From NCBI GenBank assembly GCA_025267735.1, contig CM046298.1, forward strand, positions 43,312,883 through 43,376,882: DNA of 64,000 nt, given 5' to 3'. Below are positions 13,249 to 25,017 of the stretch, in pieces; positions within the stretch are counted from its first letter, which is position 1; every line of letters begins with the position of its first letter. This DNA comes from Mactra quadrangularis. Its lineage: Eukaryota; Mollusca; Bivalvia; Venerida; Mactridae. Below the pieces are notes generated by a model. The model saw only the letters and a program-made list of their open reading frames with translations, was not told where the DNA came from and searched no databases. Position numbers and translations under genes: made by a program.

Positions 13249-14046
13249 CTCCTCTGCATTCTCTTGTTGACTTAAACGTGTTGATACACTGTGCAGATTT
13301 TTAATTAACAAACGTTGAAATGATAAGTACATAAAATGTCAAAATATAGCTGTTAAAGATGGACTGACTAACCCGTCAGGGAAATATTGGAAACAAATTC
13401 AAAAAAAAAACGTACTTCTTATTAATGTTTTTGTTATTATTTAGTATGTTATTATTTAATTATATGTTTCGGGAATAAAATGTTTCTGTTGCTAACTTTT
13501 TTTCATGAAGTTTCGATGATTAGTATGCACTTATTTTTGAATCTATTGAAGGTATTCTTGAATTCAGAAAACAATATTATATGAATTATAATGTTCAATG
13601 TTTCAACATTTTAATATATAAATTGTTATCAATGATATCCTGTATATTCATGTCAGTTGAAGAAAACTTTTTTATCTTATTTTCTGAACATTCGATTTAA
13701 GCTCGTATTGTAAAGCGATTTATTAATTGGCATACCTTAATACTATCGAGGTTCATTTTAGTATTTATCATTTTGTCTTACTAGGTGATACTTAAGTAAA
13801 ACAATAAACACTTGCATTTACATTAAACATAGATACTTTACATTATTTGTAGTTATTTCGTTTTATTATTTGGCTTTTTTGTATTTTTAATCATCGGTAT
13901 TACTAAATTACAATTATACCTAATTTGATATACATGTAGGTAACACTAATGATGCTTGATAACGATGTACGTATAACGATAGACTGTGGTCTAAGACAAA
14001 ACACTACGATTGCTAAATTTGATAATAATTCCAAACCAAGACTTTC
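13249..14046. other. Intergenic, no gene seen
   Basis: Very AT-rich DNA after the satellite; no supported feature. Confidence 0.45.
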
Positions 14047-14292
14047 GAGCAATCAAGTGAAGGGCCCATATTTCTGGGGGGATAACTAGATCGAAGGCTA
14101 ATAATAAAGTGAATATTCTGAGTAATCTAGTGAAGGGCCCATTTTATGGGAGGATAGCTAGATCGGAATTTCACACTCAAAAGTTAAACATAATTCTGAG
14201 CAATCTAGTGAAGGGCCCAGTTAACTGGGAGGATAGCTAGATCGGAATTATATACTTAGAGTAAAAATTATTCTGAGCAATCTAGTGAAGGT
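14047..14292 (+). repeat. Short tandem array, ~76-bp unit, 3.2 copies
   Basis: Units begin at 14047, 14120, 14198 and 14275 with gagcaatctagtgaaggg. Each full unit contains gggccca and a downstream gggaggatagctagatcg block. The sharpest conservation is in these two blocks, separated by variable AT-rich spacers. Confidence 0.85.
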
Positions 14293-14499
14293 TTTATAGT
14301 ACTAAGTCAAGCTAGGGTGTTATTTACATGTATTTTTGTGTACAATAAAAGGAATTCATTTTGATTATTTAGTTTTTGCTATAATAAAAAATGCATATAA
14401 ATTATCAATTGTTGCTCAGTTAAAATCTATTTTTTATTATTTGATGAAGGTTTCGTAAGTAGAAGACATTGCACAGACATGTTGACACATTGTCCAGGA

Positions 14500-15135
14500 A
14501 AGCACCTGTCATTGTTCTGGCCACTCAATTTTTGCGGGTGGCCAGCAGGTCTTATGTCTTCTTGTTTGTCATTTGAGCAATCGGGGAGGTATATTTTTCG
14601 CCGGTCAGCAATGACTAAGACATTATTGGTTACTGTACAGTAGTTTTACATACTGCACAGTAGGTTGACGTGTCTTGTTGATCTCTTACAAAGTCACCAA
14701 AAACTTTATACAGAAGCATTTTGTTTCAGTAACGTTTGGTTATAGCGTGTGCGATCTATGATATTCATAGGTTTTCTATTTAAATACTTGTTTAAATAAG
14801 CTTTAACTTTTTTCCTTTTGAATTAATTAATCTTAAAGGTATATTGGGTTTTTTTCAAATTCGGTAATTTTTATTTGTCAGGGTGAATTTGATTAAAACA
14901 TTAGATAGGTAATTGATCTATTGAACATTATTTTATTAAAGTTGAAAGAACTTTCCCATTTCGCTGCATGCAACATTTTTTACGGGTTGTCAGTAGGTCT
15001 TATGCCTCCTTGTTGCCTTCGAGGGTTATCAGGGGTATATTTTTCGCCGGTCTGCAGTGGCTAAGACATTACTGATTACTGTACAGTAGTTTTACATACT
15101 GCACAGTAGGTTGGCTTGTCTGGTTTATCTCTTAC
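14500..15135 (+). repeat. Diverged ~190-bp direct duplication with conserved hairpin
   Basis: Blocks at about 14500-14695 and 14955-15135 align through ggtcttatg, gtatatttttcgccggtc, ctaagacatta and actgtacagtagttttacat. The most conserved part is a hairpin: tactgtacagta, an 8-base loop gttttaca, then tactgcacagta. The duplicated block could be an interspersed repeat or a structured RNA; the sequence does not decide. Confidence 0.6.
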
Positions 15136-15539
15136 AAACTACAGTCATCAAATTATAAAAAATTTTAAACATTTTCGAGGTCATGCTGGTTCATTTTGTT
15201 TTATTAACCTTTGCCAAAATCCTGTGTGTTCTATGCTATTTGTATATTTTTGTATTATAATAGTTGCTTGAATAAGATTGTAATATCTCGTTTTTTTTCA
15301 AATATTATTTGTATTTAAAGTAGATTTTTTAAATTAGAATATTCTACCTTTCAAAATAAATAGATTTTATCCAAATGAGGGAAATTGTCCATCAAAACAG
15401 AATTCTATTTAAGTATAGTTGAATTTCCTTTGTTTTTGCTGTACGAAACATTAATCCAAAAAGGAAAGCTTTTTGTCACCAAACCAGATATAACTGTTAT
15501 GATTTATGTTAAAATGTGAATTTCTGTTTCACTGTTTGA

Positions 15540-15720
15540 CAAAAATAACAAACTAAAAATCTTTGGTCCCTATGAACAGACGTAACTGTTAAGTTCATTT
15601 CTTTCTTTGTCACTGTATTACACATATGCTATAAGGTCAGGAGGCTTTTTATCTATCCAAACATCACGTTCTCTTAAGTTTGTTTCTTTCTTTGTCGCTG
15701 TATGGCAAACTTAAATAATC
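15540..15720 (+). repeat. Weak direct repeats
   Basis: Two related blocks share ttaagttcatttctttctttgtcactgta-type sequence about 80-90 bp apart. Diverged; origin unknown. Confidence 0.4.
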
Positions 15721-16179
15721 TAAATACTGAATATGTTATTTCTAAGTGATAAAACATTATATATATATATACATGATACATGTACTTACATGTAGCCATG
15801 ATAGCATGACAACGCACAAAATAGGAGGAACTGCTTTATTTTATTTCCATTTTCTTGTAATTCAAACTGTCATAATAATTACACTACAACAAGGAAATCA
15901 CAAAAACCCTAACCTGTTAATTCAATACATGAGTCACAACAAGTCAATAGTCTCATAACACACTGTAAAAGTCAAAAATAACATGTTTCCAACAGTATTG
16001 AACATTGATGTTTCTTTGTCATAGCAGTTTTAGACATGCAAGCATAATTGCTTTCATCCAGTATCCTAACTCCTTATATGTCGTTTATGTGTGCTTGTTA
16101 GTTCCAGTTCATTTAAGTTATTTTACTTTTCAGAATTTCTATAGTATTCATTTTTTGACATGGATTGCATAAGCAATTA

Positions 16180-16860
16180 AGGTCTTAGTAAGCGACATAT
16201 TTTGAAACGCATCACAAAATGTCGCGGACGTAGACATTCGACGGACATGCGCAGTCAGATTCAGTACAACGGTATGTAGTTAAGTTAACCCAACGCATGA
16301 ATAGATAGTCCTCTTGTTAACAATATATGACAGTATCAAACAGACGTGTTGTCAACACACAATACATGAATATATCATTGTTAATTCCTTTTAACATTTT
16401 CGAGTAAGAATCGCCATTGATCTGCTGAAATAAAGATAACAAGTTATGTAACCTCTGACCCGTTTCTGTTCTTTTCGTACATTCAACTGGATCCCCGATG
16501 TGCTCAAAATAGACACGTCTGCAATTTTCCAATGTCTAACAATAGATCATATACTTGCGGTGTAGAAAATCATGATCGGTTGATTTGCATTTTTCTGCGG
16601 GCGGTATCAGCGTCATGCTCCTTCGTTATACAATTTGTTTGTAAATTTTAGACCCCGCAAGTCCCTTTCTAATGACACCACCAAATTTTGCCCTGTTAAA
16701 TCCATGTCCGGACAGCGCCATCGGCGCTTTGATTTATGATTATCATTATACATTTGAATTACAAATTTCGAAACGCGCTTTATAAATGACTGCATTCGAA
16801 TTACGGCTTTAAAAATTATCACGACTTACACGCTACAAAAAATGTCACAGTCTGATGATA
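16180..16860 (-). other. CpG-richer block with two short open frames
   Basis: This block is richer in CG than its surroundings. On the minus strand there are open frames at about 16822-16613 and 16532-16317 (69 and 71 codons) with fairly protein-like composition, but neither begins with a well-placed ATG and no homology is recognised. The stretch 16703-16750 resembles 33403-33446 (both catgtc, gacagcgc, ctttgatt), so at least part is a dispersed repeat. Confidence 0.25.
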
Positions 16861-17082
16861 CACAATTATTTAAACTCGATTAGGAAAACTGCATTTCAAT
16901 TGCATTTAACAAGACAGTTCTTTCGGGGTTTTCTCCTGTGTTTTTATTTATTTCAGATTAAAGTTATCACAACAAAGTTCCGATGACTATAGACCTAGCA
17001 GGTTTGGTATTTTCATTGTCATTTATAAAAAATAACAACATGATTTGGAAATTTACTAGCAGTCTCTGTGATAAAAGCCCAA

Positions 17083-17827
17083 TTAAGGTTCAAGTAAAGT
17101 CTTTGTTTGCATTCAAAATAATAAAATGAAAAATGCTCTAACTCTTTCATACTTCCATCAAGAGCAGTATATTATACATCAAAATGTTCCTTATGAAACA
17201 TACAATGTGATGCTGGTAATTAATTCAGATGAAAACGTTTACCGAAAGATGCATTTGCAAAATCGATGCTGTAAAACTTAAAATACTAAAAGACATTAAG
17301 AATTCTTTACTAACTAATTTAACATTAAATCATTAACAGAACATTATAGTTTATATTCCAATGAAGGTACTCCAATATTTATAACCTAAATAAATGTTAA
17401 AACAAAGATAAGGTAAATGAAAACATTTTGACAGATACAAGTGTAATGGGTTTTCACGACCCTGTTTCTACTTTCACTTTAGTTTTTAAATTGCCTTAGT
17501 TTTGTTTTAATATTTATTGAGGTTATACATATTGCAGTACCTTTATTGGAATGTGTACTATAAGGTTCTGTAAAGAAATTAATGTTTAATTTTGTTGTAA
17601 GAAAATTTTAATGTAATTTAGTATTTTTATTTATGCAGCATCAATTTTGCAAATACATCTTTTGCTAAATAGTTTTACCGTAATTGATGACCAGCATCAC
17701 TTTGTATGTTTCATAAGAAACATTTTGATATATAAAACAATTACTGTTGGTGGAAATACGACATAACTAGAGCTATTTCTGTTTTACAATTTTTTTAGCA
17801 AACCAAGACTTTACATGAACCTTAAGT
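17083..17827. repeat. Large imperfect foldback, ~745 bp
   Basis: The left arm (17083-17440) and right arm (17470-17827) are reverse complements along nearly their whole length. Examples: aattaaggttcaagtaaagtc versus gactttacatgaaccttaag, and ccttatgaaacataca versus tgtatgtttcataag. The centre is near 17455. Both arms are non-coding. It is either an old foldback transposon or a long hairpin that, if transcribed, would give dsRNA. Confidence 0.75.
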
Positions 17828-17932
17828 CATACCCTGCATTAAAATGTACTTGCATGACCGAAGATAAATTCTAAAATCTACAGTAATGTGATCAATTATC
17901 TTTATTTCTAAATCTCGACATGCTGACATGCC

Positions 17933-18053
17933 TAGTAACTGGTTAACCGCAAAATTTCAGAGATTTTTGCCTTTCTATGAACAGTGATTAGGTTGAATGA
18001 CCGCCGTGATATGACCTATACTATGTGATGCTACTACGTTAAACTAAAATAAA
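17933..18053 (+). mobile_element. 3' fragment of tRNA-Lys-headed SINE
   Basis: Matches the 3' half of the SINE copies at 19203, 58570 and 62768: taactggttaac, agagatttttgcctt, gattaggttgaatgaccgcc and the tgatatgacctata tail. The tRNA head is missing. Confidence 0.7.
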
Positions 18054-18203
18054 GTACATGTACCATATACATTTATATGTTTTACATGTGTTGTGATACA
18101 TATCGTAACATAACTACTGCATGTATATTATGACCCGTATTATATTGCATTTTAATTGGAGATACGCAGCTTTAATTAAGTTGTATCATTCTTTTAAATA
18201 GCC

Positions 18204-18300
18204 GCGGCCGTGGCGTAGTGGTTAGCATGTCTGACTTCGAATCCGGAGATCGCGGGTTCGAAATCCGGTCGCGGCAGGTCATACCTCCTTGATCATTGCA
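18204..18300 (+). mobile_element. tRNA-Arg-headed SINE, copy 1
   Basis: The 18204-18275 head folds as a tRNA-like acceptor (gcggccg with cggtcgc), carries an A box (tggcgtagtgg) and B box (ggttcgaaatcc), and has gtctgacttcga as expected for tRNA-Arg(TCG). The anticodon stem has a mismatch and the T loop has one extra base. With another copy at 36311, it is read as a SINE rather than a working tRNA. The body 3' of the head differs from the other copy. Confidence 0.65.
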
Positions 18301-18689
18301 AAGTTTTTAGTTTTCGACATTTTCCATCTCAAATGAAAAGAAAGGTCCCTATATCAAAAACGTTAGCTATAAAGCCTAAAAAGACTTATGGTCCTTGTTG
18401 TGAAATTTTCCTGTATACTTTAGACTTTTCAGTATAAAAAACTTGGTATGTTGATGGTATTTTTTGTTTTGACCGGCAGCAGGCTAGCCATGAAATTTCG
18501 GCGATACACTGTCATTGGATAGCCAGCTCTGTGTTAATTTTTAATCTCACTAAATCTTACCTCGTTATTTCCATGAGCAAGACTTTTATCCTGCAAGATT
18601 AGTACATATTCTAGGGACCAGGAATCGAGAGTGATTAATCTCAGTTGTCAGAGCTTGATATAAATTAAATTTATAAAAAGTGTAGTATG

Positions 18690-18835
18690 TGTGTACAAGT
18701 GTGTGAATGTCTGTGTGTGTGCGGTCGGGATGTGGGTAGGTATGTGGGGGGTGTGGGTGGGTGGGGTGTGGGGGGGCTGTGGGGGGTGGGGTGGGGTGAG
18801 TGTGTTGGGGGTGCGCGCATGTGTTTTTGCATGTG
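18690..18835 (+). repeat. G-rich (TGGGG)n minisatellite
   Basis: A strand-asymmetric run of ggggtgtgggtgggtgggg-type sequence with many runs of three or more G; strong G-quadruplex potential on the + strand. Confidence 0.8.
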
Positions 18836-19202
18836 AGCCTTAGATGGAAGATTTATGAACTTACTATGTTACTTATAGTATGAAATTGAAATTGAGCTCT
18901 TTAAACAGTGGCTGAGAATACTACACAGCACCAAGACTGACAATACTGTCTTGATTTCTCAATTATCCAGTTTTCTCAATGTGACATATAACGTAGAAAT
19001 ATTTACTGCACCAAATATTTTGTGCAGTTTCCCTAACTTTCCCCATTATTTTAAGGAAGAATTTCTGTATACATTTTGAAAGTGACCTTCTTTATAATAT
19101 TTTATTCATTGTAATTGGCTCTTCCCTTTAAAATCACTATACATGTACCACAAGCTCTGATGTTGTTACCATTATGCTTTCTACAACACCAGTATGTTTT
19201 AG

Positions 19203-19475
19203 CTGCCCGACTAGCTCAGTTTCTAGCACGCAAGTCTACTGATCGAGGGGTTGTAGGTTCGATTCCCGGATGGGGTGTATTTTCGTGGAGCTTGATCATG
19301 AAATTATTTCTACAGCCATACTCCCTCCTACCAATGATTTTTAATTATGCAAGGGAGTTGTCAGTCACTAACGAAAGTATGCGCTTAGTAGTTGGTTAAC
19401 AGCTAAATCCAGAGATTTAGCCTTTTCCAGGAGGAGTGAGTAGGTTGACTGACCGCCGTTATATGACCTATCCAA
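19203..19475 (+). mobile_element. tRNA-Lys-headed SINE, near-full copy
   Basis: The head tgcccgactagctcag...gggttgtaggttcgattccc contains a Pol III A box and a perfect B box (ggttcgattcc), and resembles tRNA-Lys. The body contains tcgtggagcttgatcatgaaa, ctcctaccaatgatttt, gttgtcagtcact and a tail ending gaccgccgttatatgacct. Family members: 20283, 58570, 62768, with 3' fragments at 17933 and 39319. Pol III-transcribed and mobilised in trans by a LINE, as known for SINEs. Confidence 0.85.
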
Positions 19476-19687
19476 CAAACTTGTACAGCACCAGTGAATA
19501 TACTAGAGGTAAAATTAGGTTAACAGTTTTAATATTTATATTGCAGTAGAAAAAGATAATGGTATCGACCTGATTGGTATAAAATATATCTTATTATACA
19601 AATAAGAATGAAATATCAATACAGAGGTATGTATCAGTACCAGTAAAGCAGCTGTAGAAACTAGAGATTTACATTTTTAATCACATT

Positions 19688-20178
19688 CGAGTAGTTCGAA
19701 CCCATTCGGAACAGCCTCGGCGATCATCTACGAAGATATACCTCGGATATCAGACGTTCAATTATAGTAGGAATACAACCAGGTTATAAGGTCCGGCGTT
19801 TAACTCCCTGGCAAGTAGTTCTAAAACCAATATTGTCTAACAATTTGCATGCTGTTACTCTAATTATCTACAAAACTACATTCAGAAGTATTAATCAAAG
19901 AAAATGGCCATGGATTGTCTACATATATTGAAACACATCCACCCGTCATTTTCAAGTACAATACTTAAAGCGTTGATACACGATTAATCAAAACATTTCA
20001 TCAGTACAATGTCTCGCTCGTCATATTTCGGTGTAGTTCAGACTGTAATACAACAGAAACCAAACTCCATCGTTTTCTACGGAATCCATGTTAGATCTAC
20101 TTTCTCACCACATGATATCCGAGGTTTATCTGCGTAAAAATCGCCAAGGTAGTTCCGAGTGATTCGAACCTACTTTAA
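19688..20178. mobile_element. TIR element ~490 bp, 'TTCGGAAC' type
   Basis: Left arm gtagttcgaacccattcgg...gcctcggcgat and right arm atcgccaaggtagttccgag...gattcgaacctac are inverted. An internal segment (about 19766-19830, taggaatacaaccaggttat and ggtccggcg) recurs at about 30518-30580. Confidence 0.6.
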
Positions 20179-20282
20179 TTTAAACTATCAAGAATGACAT
20201 TCTCAAACTATGTTAATATATATCATGAGGTATTTAAGTGAGAACCACTTCTAATACAATTATCAAGATGAAAGTATCCTGA

Positions 20283-20412
20283 AGCTCGAAAGTCTACTGA
20301 CCCAGGTGTCGTAGGTTCGATTTCCAGGCAGAGATACTTTCGTGGAGCAAGGCCATGAAATAATTTCTACGGCCATTCTCCTTTCTACCACTGATTTTGA
20401 ATCTTGAAGGAC
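20283..20412 (+). mobile_element. tRNA-Lys-headed SINE, 5'- and 3'-truncated
   Basis: Lacks the A-box portion; contains agtctactga, the B box gtaggttcgatttcc and body words ctttcgtggagcaagg and tctaccactgattttgaat. Confidence 0.7.
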
Positions 20413-20659
20413 AGATGTCTTTACTGAAGTAAAAGCACAGTTTGTCTGAAATAAAATAACACAAATATTTTATAGATAGTCTATAGTCATTTGATCTACA
20501 GCAACTACTAATAAGTAAAACTAAGGTTTTTGTTGTAATTATTTTATGCGCCGTATAAATCTTTTCTATATTTTGCTGCAGAGAAAAAGAAACGTAAGTT
20601 TGATTTTAATTCTAATGATCAAGTGACTATATATCCTGCATACATCAAGGCATGTTGCC

Positions 20660-21013
20660 TTAAAGGTACTCATTCACAGATTTCAACTTTAACAACAACT
20701 TTTCTGAAACTATCAAAATTGCTTGGAATCATTTTTTAAGCAGAAAAATTAGAGATTTGATAATGATAATTTTAGTGCAAATTGACATACAAGGACAGAT
20801 GATGGGGTTTCAAGTAGTAAAAATCTACCCCGTATGTCACGGTATAGACAATTTTAAGGCATTTTTGTGATTGTTATTGTATATTTCTTGAAATCTATAG
20901 GTGCGTTTGTCCTAAAACATTAAGACTTAATTTTTTGACACAATTACAGACACTAAATAGTATTTTGAAATTATTAAAAAATCTTAAACAAATCTGTGAA
21001 CTAGTACCTTTAA
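20660..21013 (+). mobile_element. TTAA-flanked MITE, copy 1
   Basis: About 354 bp bounded by TTAA on both sides, with inverted ends aggtactcattcacagattt and aaatctgtgaactagtacct. TTAA duplication is the hallmark of piggyBac-type transposition (established for that superfamily); the assignment is inference since no transposase is present. Copies: 44051 (same strand) and 57124 (inverted). Confidence 0.8.
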
Positions 21014-21264
21014 AACCCTATTTCTGTCTTCAGACAAGTCTTGATTGAAGCCAGTCATGTATTTAAAAAAGTAAATTTGTCAAAGTGACTACCCAGTTTA
21101 TTGCACTTAAAATGATTACACTAATATTAAAGAACATTCATTTGTATCATTTCAGAACTTATGGACCTACAGACTCATCAAACATGTTTATCAACAAGAT
21201 GGTTAGACTTACAGTTAAGAACTCACAGAATATCCAGTTCCATGTACTTGATATAATTTGGCCT

Positions 21265-21672
21265 GCAGATATTTTTAACAAGTCGTTTCGGACGTTTTTG
21301 GTCCTTGAGATGTTTGTTGTCCAATTACACGTCGATTATAGTTAAATGTCCCGTTGAAATTTAACAACAAGTCGTCTCGGACAATTGTCCTTGAGATGTT
21401 TGTTGCCAAATAACGCGTGGATTTTATAATTTGGCCTGATATTTAACAAGTCGTCTCGGACGTTTTTGGTCCTCGAGATGTTTGTTGTCCAATTACGCGT
21501 GCATTGTATTATTTGACCTGCTGATATTCAACAAGGCGTCTCGGACTTACAGTTCTTGAGATGTTTGTTTTCCAATTTTATGTACTTGATATAATTTGGC
21601 CTGCTAATATCTAATTAGTCGTCTCGGGCATTTGGTCCTTGAGATGATTGTTGTCCAATTACATGTTATAAA
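21265..21672 (+). repeat. Tandem array, ~80-90-bp unit, 5 copies
   Basis: Units start near 21270, 21360, 21437, 21524 and 21607. Each has aacaagtcgtctcgga followed by ggtccttgagatgtttgttg, then ccaattacgcgtg and usually tataatttggcctg. Diverged copies, non-coding. Confidence 0.85.
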
Positions 21673-21689
21673 TTATTGTTGTTTTTCTT

Positions 21690-22260
21690 TTATTGAAATG
21701 ATATCTATCTGACAGCCATTTGCCCTTGTTTTGTGTTTTCAATAATCCTCAATGTTTTGGAACATGATTTAGTTGATATTGTTGATTTTTGATATTTTGT
21801 TGATATTGGTTTTGACAGTATAGTGTTATTTTTTGTTTGTCTTTCGTAGTAATTATGATGTTGATCGTTTTTGAGTTGCTGTTGCTGTAAATAAATGGTT
21901 TTAGATGTTGCTGTTGTTGTTTATAGCGGCTTTGACAGTATAGTGTTGATTTTGAATGTCGTTTATAATGCTAATGTTGTTTGTTTTGAGTTGATATTTC
22001 TGTTGTTTAAAGTGGTGTCGACACTTTGCAGAGGTTTTTGATTATTCTAAGTAGTTTTGTTGGTGATGATGAATATTCTAGTTGTATAAGCTGTTGTTGA
22101 TAGTAATGTTGCTTATTGTTTGTATTTATGATGATGATGACGATGGATGTTGTGTGTTTACGCATGCTGTTGGTTTGTGTTGCTGATGTTGTTGTTTATT
22201 GTAAGCTTGATGTTGTTAGTCTTTTATAATGATGATGATGGATGCTTGTTGTTTTTTTCT
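21690..22260 (+). repeat. GTT/GATGAT-rich low-complexity tract
   Basis: Degenerate trinucleotide-like sequence (gttgttg, tgatgatgatg). No gene supported. Confidence 0.6.
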
Positions 22261-22944
22261 GTTGTATAATGCGATGTTGTTTTATAAACGATTCGTTTTC
22301 AAACTTTTCGTACCAAGAAAAAGATGTGCACGATGCATTATATCTCCCGGATGGGAATCTATATAGAAACATACGATTCGTCCCCATGCCCGAAAATAGT
22401 TGGGTACGATTTTTTTAGTTTTTGTCTAATGTTTGTTATATCTTGTCATGATATTAATCTAAGGCTTTAAGATGCTATAGTTATATTACATGTATATATA
22501 ACATGTACATATAGTTGTTTGAGGCCCGGGATACGTGTATGTAAATAACTATTTAACGCAAGTGAATACGGAAGTACTGTAATTAGTGTTTAAATCCAGG
22601 GGCTGTAATGTATGCACCATTGACAGTTGAGTAAAATTTAACAATAATAAACAAACAGATACTAATGAGATGAGTTGTAATTACAGAACACTATACATGT
22701 ACTATAATTATGATATTATAATATAATCGTACTTATGTTACACAGACGTGAACAATGTTCACATGAAATGTTACATATGTAAACTGTGATAGTAGGGTAC
22801 ATGTCTTAATATACACAAACAGTAGGTAATTATCTATTGTGAACTCTATATCACTGTAAAATAATTATTGACAACGAGTATGTATTTGGGTAGGTACTTG
22901 ATTTCATCATCATCAAATATAGCGACTTGTATTCTATCTTACGT

Positions 22945-23046
22945 ACAGGCGACCGGCACGGTCCCAAATCAAAAGCACTTTATGTATACATGTATATATA
23001 TTTTTTTTTTAGTGTTATTGATTAGGGACCGTGTCGATCGCCTGTG
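22945..23046. repeat. Inverted repeat (~102 bp foldback)
   Basis: Arms acaggcgaccggcacggtccc and gggaccgtgtcgatcgcctgt, with further pairing toward a poly-T-containing loop. Could be a small TIR element or a hairpin RNA locus. Confidence 0.6.
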
Positions 23047-23490
23047 ATCCTACGCATAGATGAGATGATCTATACATCGTACAAAGTATGCAGACACATT
23101 TTGATAAACGACACGGAACTTTATCCTACTCAATACTACGAGACCCAGATCGAGGACTCGACACTAATTAATTTATAAAGTTGCAAGAACTAGTTTCTTA
23201 ATTGAGGTAACATAAATTAGTATTTAAACTCAAATAAAATAAACATTAAAGACGCATCATTCGTTTTCAATTGGTTCATGCATATTTGATTACCCGCATT
23301 AACGCATATTAAAGTCGCTTGCGGCTACTTGCTCAATAAAGGGAAATAGCCCCTTCGGGGAGTTTGATCTTGAATGTGTCGTGTGTTATTTTTTATTGCG
23401 GACAGTAATTTGTCAATTAACTTGTGTTGCAATCATTCTAAATTACACAAATAAAAACAATTGTTTTGATAAAAAAACATAATAATGATG

Positions 23491-23560
23491 TATCAGTTTT
23501 ATGACAGAAGTAAATGAAAATATTTTTGATAACAATATTGTGTTGTATACATGCGAATGT
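23491..23560 (+). repeat. Direct repeat flanking a MITE, left copy
   Basis: A ~70-bp segment beginning tatcagttttatgacag is repeated at 23805-23874 with a few substitutions. The two copies sit immediately on either side of the 23561 element. Confidence 0.8.
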
Positions 23561-23805
23561 ATTGTCCGTTTTTCTCAACTGTCAAAGCTTGAATAATTTC
23601 ACGGTGACTGAATGCATTTTTTTGTACTGGTGGCCTAATTTTTATTAAAAATATCTTGACTAAAACATATCATACGGCATAAGAAGCTTGACTCAATCAT
23701 AATACACACTTTCGGAAACTCACAGATGGATTACGACAATACTTTTAACAAACGCATTCACCGTGAAATTATTAATGTTCTGACAGTTGAGAAAAAACGA
23801 ACAAT
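23561..23805 (+). mobile_element. TIR MITE 'TCTCAACTGTCAAA', copy 2
   Basis: Inverted ends attgtccgtttttctcaac and gttgagaaaaaacgaacaat. TA is present at both junctions, consistent with Tc1/mariner-type insertion. High similarity to 9364-9604 over the whole length. Confidence 0.75.
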
Positions 23806-24433
23806 ATCAGTTTAATGACAGCAGTAAATGAAAATATTTTTAATAACATTATTGTGTTATATACATGTGAATGTAGAAAGTAGATATTTTTATTACGTGA
23901 TGTTTTATCATTGATATATCTGTGGTTTGTATATGAACATCTTTATATACAACTATATAGAAGATTTGCGCGGAAAAATGGCGAGTATTTCTGAATGTCA
24001 ATATCGACGGTCTTAATAGCGGAACTGTCCTGTAAGACATTTTTCTTCGCAGATTAACCATTTAGGACTTAAAAAGTCGTCAAAACGTGCTTGATTACAC
24101 AATTATTATAGGTGGTCTTTAAAACCGGAACTTCTCTGTAGTATCATCTCTCATGATTGAAATCTGCGACATCTTTTCCACCGACATCGTTGCAATATTG
24201 TGTGTCCTTTTTATGTTCTACTTTTATATTATCGTAAGATCTTTGCTAATTTGCTGCCCTGTGACAAAGGGGATCGACGGTTTACGGAACTCCCCGACTG
24301 GTTCCAATTGGTATTTTAATATATTCTCTGAACACGATCGTCTTGTCAAATGTATATTTTCAGGTCACTGATATTGTCGAAAAGTTACGATTGTGAAATA
24401 TGCAAACTACTCGGTCAAGTCTGATCTAGAAAA

Positions 24434-25017
24434 CCATTCGGAAACACTCGGCCATTCACTCGGAATAACCTCGGACATATCTAGTTTCCATTTTGGAACT
24501 ACCTTTGCGTCACATGCCCAAACAAAACAACATCAACCGGTGTTGAAGTAAACAAATCCAAGATCGTTTAAGCGGGGATAAATGTCACTTTTTCAATACA
24601 TAAATTTGAAATGCACGATTAAATGATATTCGCTGTGCAATATATAGTCACGTATATAGTAAAAGAGATGTACAATGTATTTACAAAGCCTTATTTGTTT
24701 ACGACAAGAACTATTTTGCTTAACCTTACGCGCTTCGCCATGGGCTACGCCACGGCACGCGTATGTAGAAAACCCTACGTAATAAGTAAGTATGTACAAT
24801 GTTATACTTACTTATTACATACTAGTATGTAATAACCCTGGGCAGCAGGGCAGCATTTTATAAAAAACTTACGATAATTTAACCATACAATATAGAAGGA
24901 TTTTCGACTAAAAACGGTCGTAAGACGCTTGATAATACGGGCCCCAGGGGTTATTGGTGTCCCCCACGAATCCCTTCGAGATTATTCATTCGATGAATGG
25001 TTGAGATATTCCGAATG
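24434..25017. mobile_element. hAT-like TIR element 'CATTCGGAA', copy 1
   Basis: Begins ccattcggaaacactcggcc and ends gatattccgaatg, with flanking ctagaaaa / ctagaaac (7 of 8 identical), suggesting an 8-bp target duplication. The interior carries a 15-bp perfect hairpin at 24779-24818 (gtaataagtaagtat) next to an 18-bp palindrome (ttacatactagtatgtaa, 24815-24832). Confidence 0.7.

Noticed and set aside
18204..18275. Functional tRNA-Arg gene
   Set aside because: Repeated almost identically at 36311, with a mismatched anticodon stem and an extra base in the T loop here; fits a SINE head better.
23330..23362. Terminator-like ccccttcgggg after AATAAA
   Set aside because: Only 3-4 base pairs; considered as an LTR 3' end but no matching LTR partner or tRNA primer site was found.
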